From: Riemerella columbina DSM 16469
GTDB lineage: Bacteria; Bacteroidota; Bacteroidia; Flavobacteriales; Weeksellaceae
DNA: 64,000 nt
Reading direction: 5' to 3'
NCBI RefSeq assembly: GCF_000374405.1
Contig: NZ_KB894229.1
Location: 62,001-126,000 of the forward strand
Numbering within the stretch: position 1 is the first letter of the stretch; every line of letters begins with the position of its first letter. Shown here one piece after another: positions 62,604 to 64,000 of the stretch. A model generated the notes under the pieces. It searched no databases. It worked only from the letters and a program-made list of their open reading frames with translations, and had not been told where the DNA came from. Made by a program: the position numbers and the translations under genes.

Positions 62604-63134
62604 ATGAAATCATTCCGCTATATTAGTTTATTTTTAATTGCTATATTTCAAATCAATACCACTCAAGCTCAAGTATTTACTACTAAAAAAGATACCATTT
62701 TGGGCACCGAACTCACCTTTTCTGCTGATAGAAATGTGAGCCGCTTGATAGAAGATTTAGAAAGCAAATGCGCCAACAAAAACAATTGGCTCAAAGATAA
62801 TAATAGTTCTAATAACTCAATTGTTAACTCATCGCCAAAAAGAAAACTCAGCAATGCCGAAATTTGCAGACAAAATCCTAGAATATTAGGGGTTAAAATT
62901 CAGTTGGCATTAGTGAAAAGCAAAAAAGAAGCGGATGAAGTGGCACTTTACTTCAGACGAAGATTTCCTTATATTAAAGTACAACAAGACGCCTCACTAA
63001 GACCTAACTATAAAGTTCTGGCAGGGAGTTACTTTACTAAAGAAGATGCCGCAAAAGATTTAAGAAGTATAAGGGTCTATTTCAAAAATGCAGTACCCGT
63101 AAAATACATGATTTTCTGTGCAGAAGCACTCTAA
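62604..63134 (+). CDS. Secreted SPOR-like domain protein
   Basis: A 176-residue exported protein. ATG 62604 is chosen because it gives a clean signal peptide (MKSFRYISLFLIAIFQINTTQAQ) and follows the promoter; the frame is open 17 codons further up. After a Ser/Asn-rich stretch, the C-terminal 80 residues (RILGVKIQLALVKSKKEADEVALYFRRRFPYIKVQQDASLRPNYKVLAGSYFTKEDAAKDLRSIRVYFKNAVPVKYMIF) have the SPOR-like beta-alpha-beta repeat pattern. That pattern suggests binding to denuded septal peptidoglycan. Single-gene unit with a strong terminator. Confidence 0.82.
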   Translation: MKSFRYISLFLIAIFQINTTQAQVFTTKKDTILGTELTFSADRNVSRLIEDLESKCANKNNWLKDNNSSNNSIVNSSPKRKLSNAEICRQNPRILGVKIQLALVKSKKEADEVALYFRRRFPYIKVQQDASLRPNYKVLAGSYFTKEDAAKDLRSIRVYFKNAVPVKYMIFCAEAL

Positions 63135-63135
63135 T

Positions 63136-63174
63136 AAAAAAAGCGATTGATAAATTAACTCAATCGCTTTTTTT
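63136..63174. terminator. Terminator after the SPOR-like gene
   Basis: Perfect 15-base arms (63136-63150 and 63160-63174) ending in seven T, with a 9-base loop. Confidence 0.9.
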
Positions 63175-63204
63175 CTAATCCATTTTCATATTCGCTTTTG
63201 TTTG

Positions 63205-63212
63205 TATCTTTG
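63205..63212 (+). promoter_or_regulatory. -7 box of uvrB (leaderless geometry)
   Basis: TATCTTTG with only 4 bases to the ATG at 63217; T-rich -33 region (TTTT at 63183-63186). Confidence 0.5.
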
Positions 63213-63216
63213 TTCT

Positions 63217-64000
63217 ATGAAATTTAACCTCCATTCCGAATATAAACCTACTGGTGACCAGCCACAAGCCATTGAAAAACTAGTGAAAGACATCCAAAAA
63301 GGCGAAAAATATCAAACTTTACTTGGGGTTACGGGTTCTGGAAAAACTTTTACCATTGCCAATCTAGTCAACCAAGTGCAGCGTCCCACTTTGGTTTTAG
63401 CACATAATAAAACCCTCGCTGCCCAATTGTTTATGGAATTTAAAGAGTTTTTTCCTAACAATGCAGTAGAGTATTTTGTATCCTATTACGACTATTATCA
63501 ACCCGAAGCCTATATTGCCAGTACGGGAACTTATATTGAAAAGGATTTAAGCATCAACGAAGAAGTAGAAAAATTAAGACTTTCTGCAACGACGAGTTTA
63601 CTTTCTGGGCGTAGAGATGTACTGATTGTTGCCTCCGTATCTTGTATTTATGGTATCGGTAATCCTGCTGAATTTAATAAATCATTAATTGAGTTAGAAT
63701 TAAATACCAAAATTTCGCGGACACAATTTCTTCATAAATTGGTCAATTCTTTGTACTCTCGTTCTGTGAATGAATTTGGTAGAGGGACTTTTCGTGTAAA
63801 AGGTGATGTGGTAGATGTATTTCCCGCCTATGCAGATAATGCCGTAAGAGTAAGATTCTTTGGTGACGAGATAGATAAAATCCAAAGTTTCGACCCTGTC
63901 ACAGGCAATGTGATGTCGGATTTTGATAAAATTAATATCTATCCCGCAAATTTATTCGTAACTTCTAAAGAAACAATGCATGGTGCTATCCAACAGATTC
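63217..64000 (+). CDS. uvrB: Excinuclease ABC subunit B, 3' end outside window
   Basis: DNA-damage-verifying helicase of nucleotide excision repair. The first 261 residues are present and run off the window. Start [23 protein letters not shown] is the standard UvrB N-terminus. The Walker A motif is [17 protein letters not shown] (about residues 34-50), followed by [21 protein letters not shown] and the beta-hairpin [21 protein letters not shown] that clamps the damaged strand. Confidence 0.97.
   Translation, partial: MKFNLHSEYKPTGDQPQAIEKLVKDIQKGEKYQTLLGVTGSGKTFTIANLVNQVQRPTLVLAHNKTLAAQLFMEFKEFFPNNAVEYFVSYYDYYQPEAYIASTGTYIEKDLSINEEVEKLRLSATTSLLSGRRDVLIVASVSCIYGIGNPAEFNKSLIELELNTKISRTQFLHKLVNSLYSRSVNEFGRGTFRVKGDVVDVFPAYADNAVRVRFFGDEIDKIQSFDPVTGNVMSDFDKINIYPANLFVTSKETMHGAIQQI

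Overview
The window is a chromosomal segment of a low-GC member of the Bacteroidota, most likely class Flavobacteriia and probably a Chryseobacterium/Riemerella-like Weeksellaceae. This rests on several things seen in the sequence. Promoters are of the TAnnTTTG type and Shine-Dalgarno sites are largely absent. There is a Bacteroidota-type alternative complex III operon, a dcw cluster without murF or ddl, a PUR-family DUF3276 gene, an HU-HIG DNA-binding protein and a secreted protein with the 'VGINT..P.ATLDI' signature. The species cannot be fixed from the sequence alone. No rRNA, transposase, prophage or CRISPR array was seen.

Layout. 1-7.2 kb: end of a membrane protein, superoxide dismutase, metK behind a SAM-II-like riboswitch, then an oxidative-stress block in which oxyR (overlapping a phosphoethanolamine-transferase gene) faces a catalase gene. 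7.3-15.1 kb: a crotonase, then yicC-gmk-(NadA-like domain protein)-folB, converging on a leftward run bioB-DUF502-DUF3817-recJ-nadD. 15.3-17.9 kb: an accessory-looking patch with an HU-HIG protein, two secreted proteins and an upstream leader that carries a 41-base TG/CA microsatellite followed by a terminator-like hairpin. 18-24.6 kb: a small membrane protein and RidA, lptD facing an amidase, two tRNA-Glu genes flanking rpsT, aroQ, a small gene with one internal stop codon, and a bacilliredoxin. 24.7-40.3 kb: the division and cell-wall cluster mraZ-rsmH-ftsL-ftsI-murE-mraY-murD-ftsW-murG-murC-ftsQ-ftsA-ftsZ, all leftward, with a 10-bp-periodic MraZ operator ahead of it. 40.5-49.9 kb: mostly rightward housekeeping genes (hydrolase, engB, acetyltransferase, M1 peptidase, coaX, sigma factor, small ORF, HAD phosphatase, trpS, AI-2E-family permease, DUF3820). 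49.9-53.9 kb: leftward metallopeptidase, ribH, TPR protein, apt and a lipoprotein. 54-62.4 kb: the actABCDEF operon. The window ends with a SPOR-like secreted protein and the first 784 bases of uvrB.

How the genes work together. The dcw cluster makes the lipid II precursor (murE, mraY, murD, murG, murC) and builds the divisome (ftsL, I, W, Q, A, Z). LptD and the amidase serve the outer membrane and septal wall. ActABCDEF oxidises menaquinol and passes electrons to a cytochrome oxidase outside the window. OxyR, catalase and SOD handle reactive oxygen.

Most of the window is ordinary core genome. The most unusual item is the TG/CA repeat at 17729-17769. It lies in a short ORF whose reading frame, if the repeat gained one unit, would run straight through the terminator-like hairpin in front of the secreted-protein operon. 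This could be a phase-variable attenuator, which is an inference. Other points of interest are an orphan NadA-like domain, a subset of genes with leaderless promoter geometry, and a 44-codon ORF containing a 13-bp inverted repeat.
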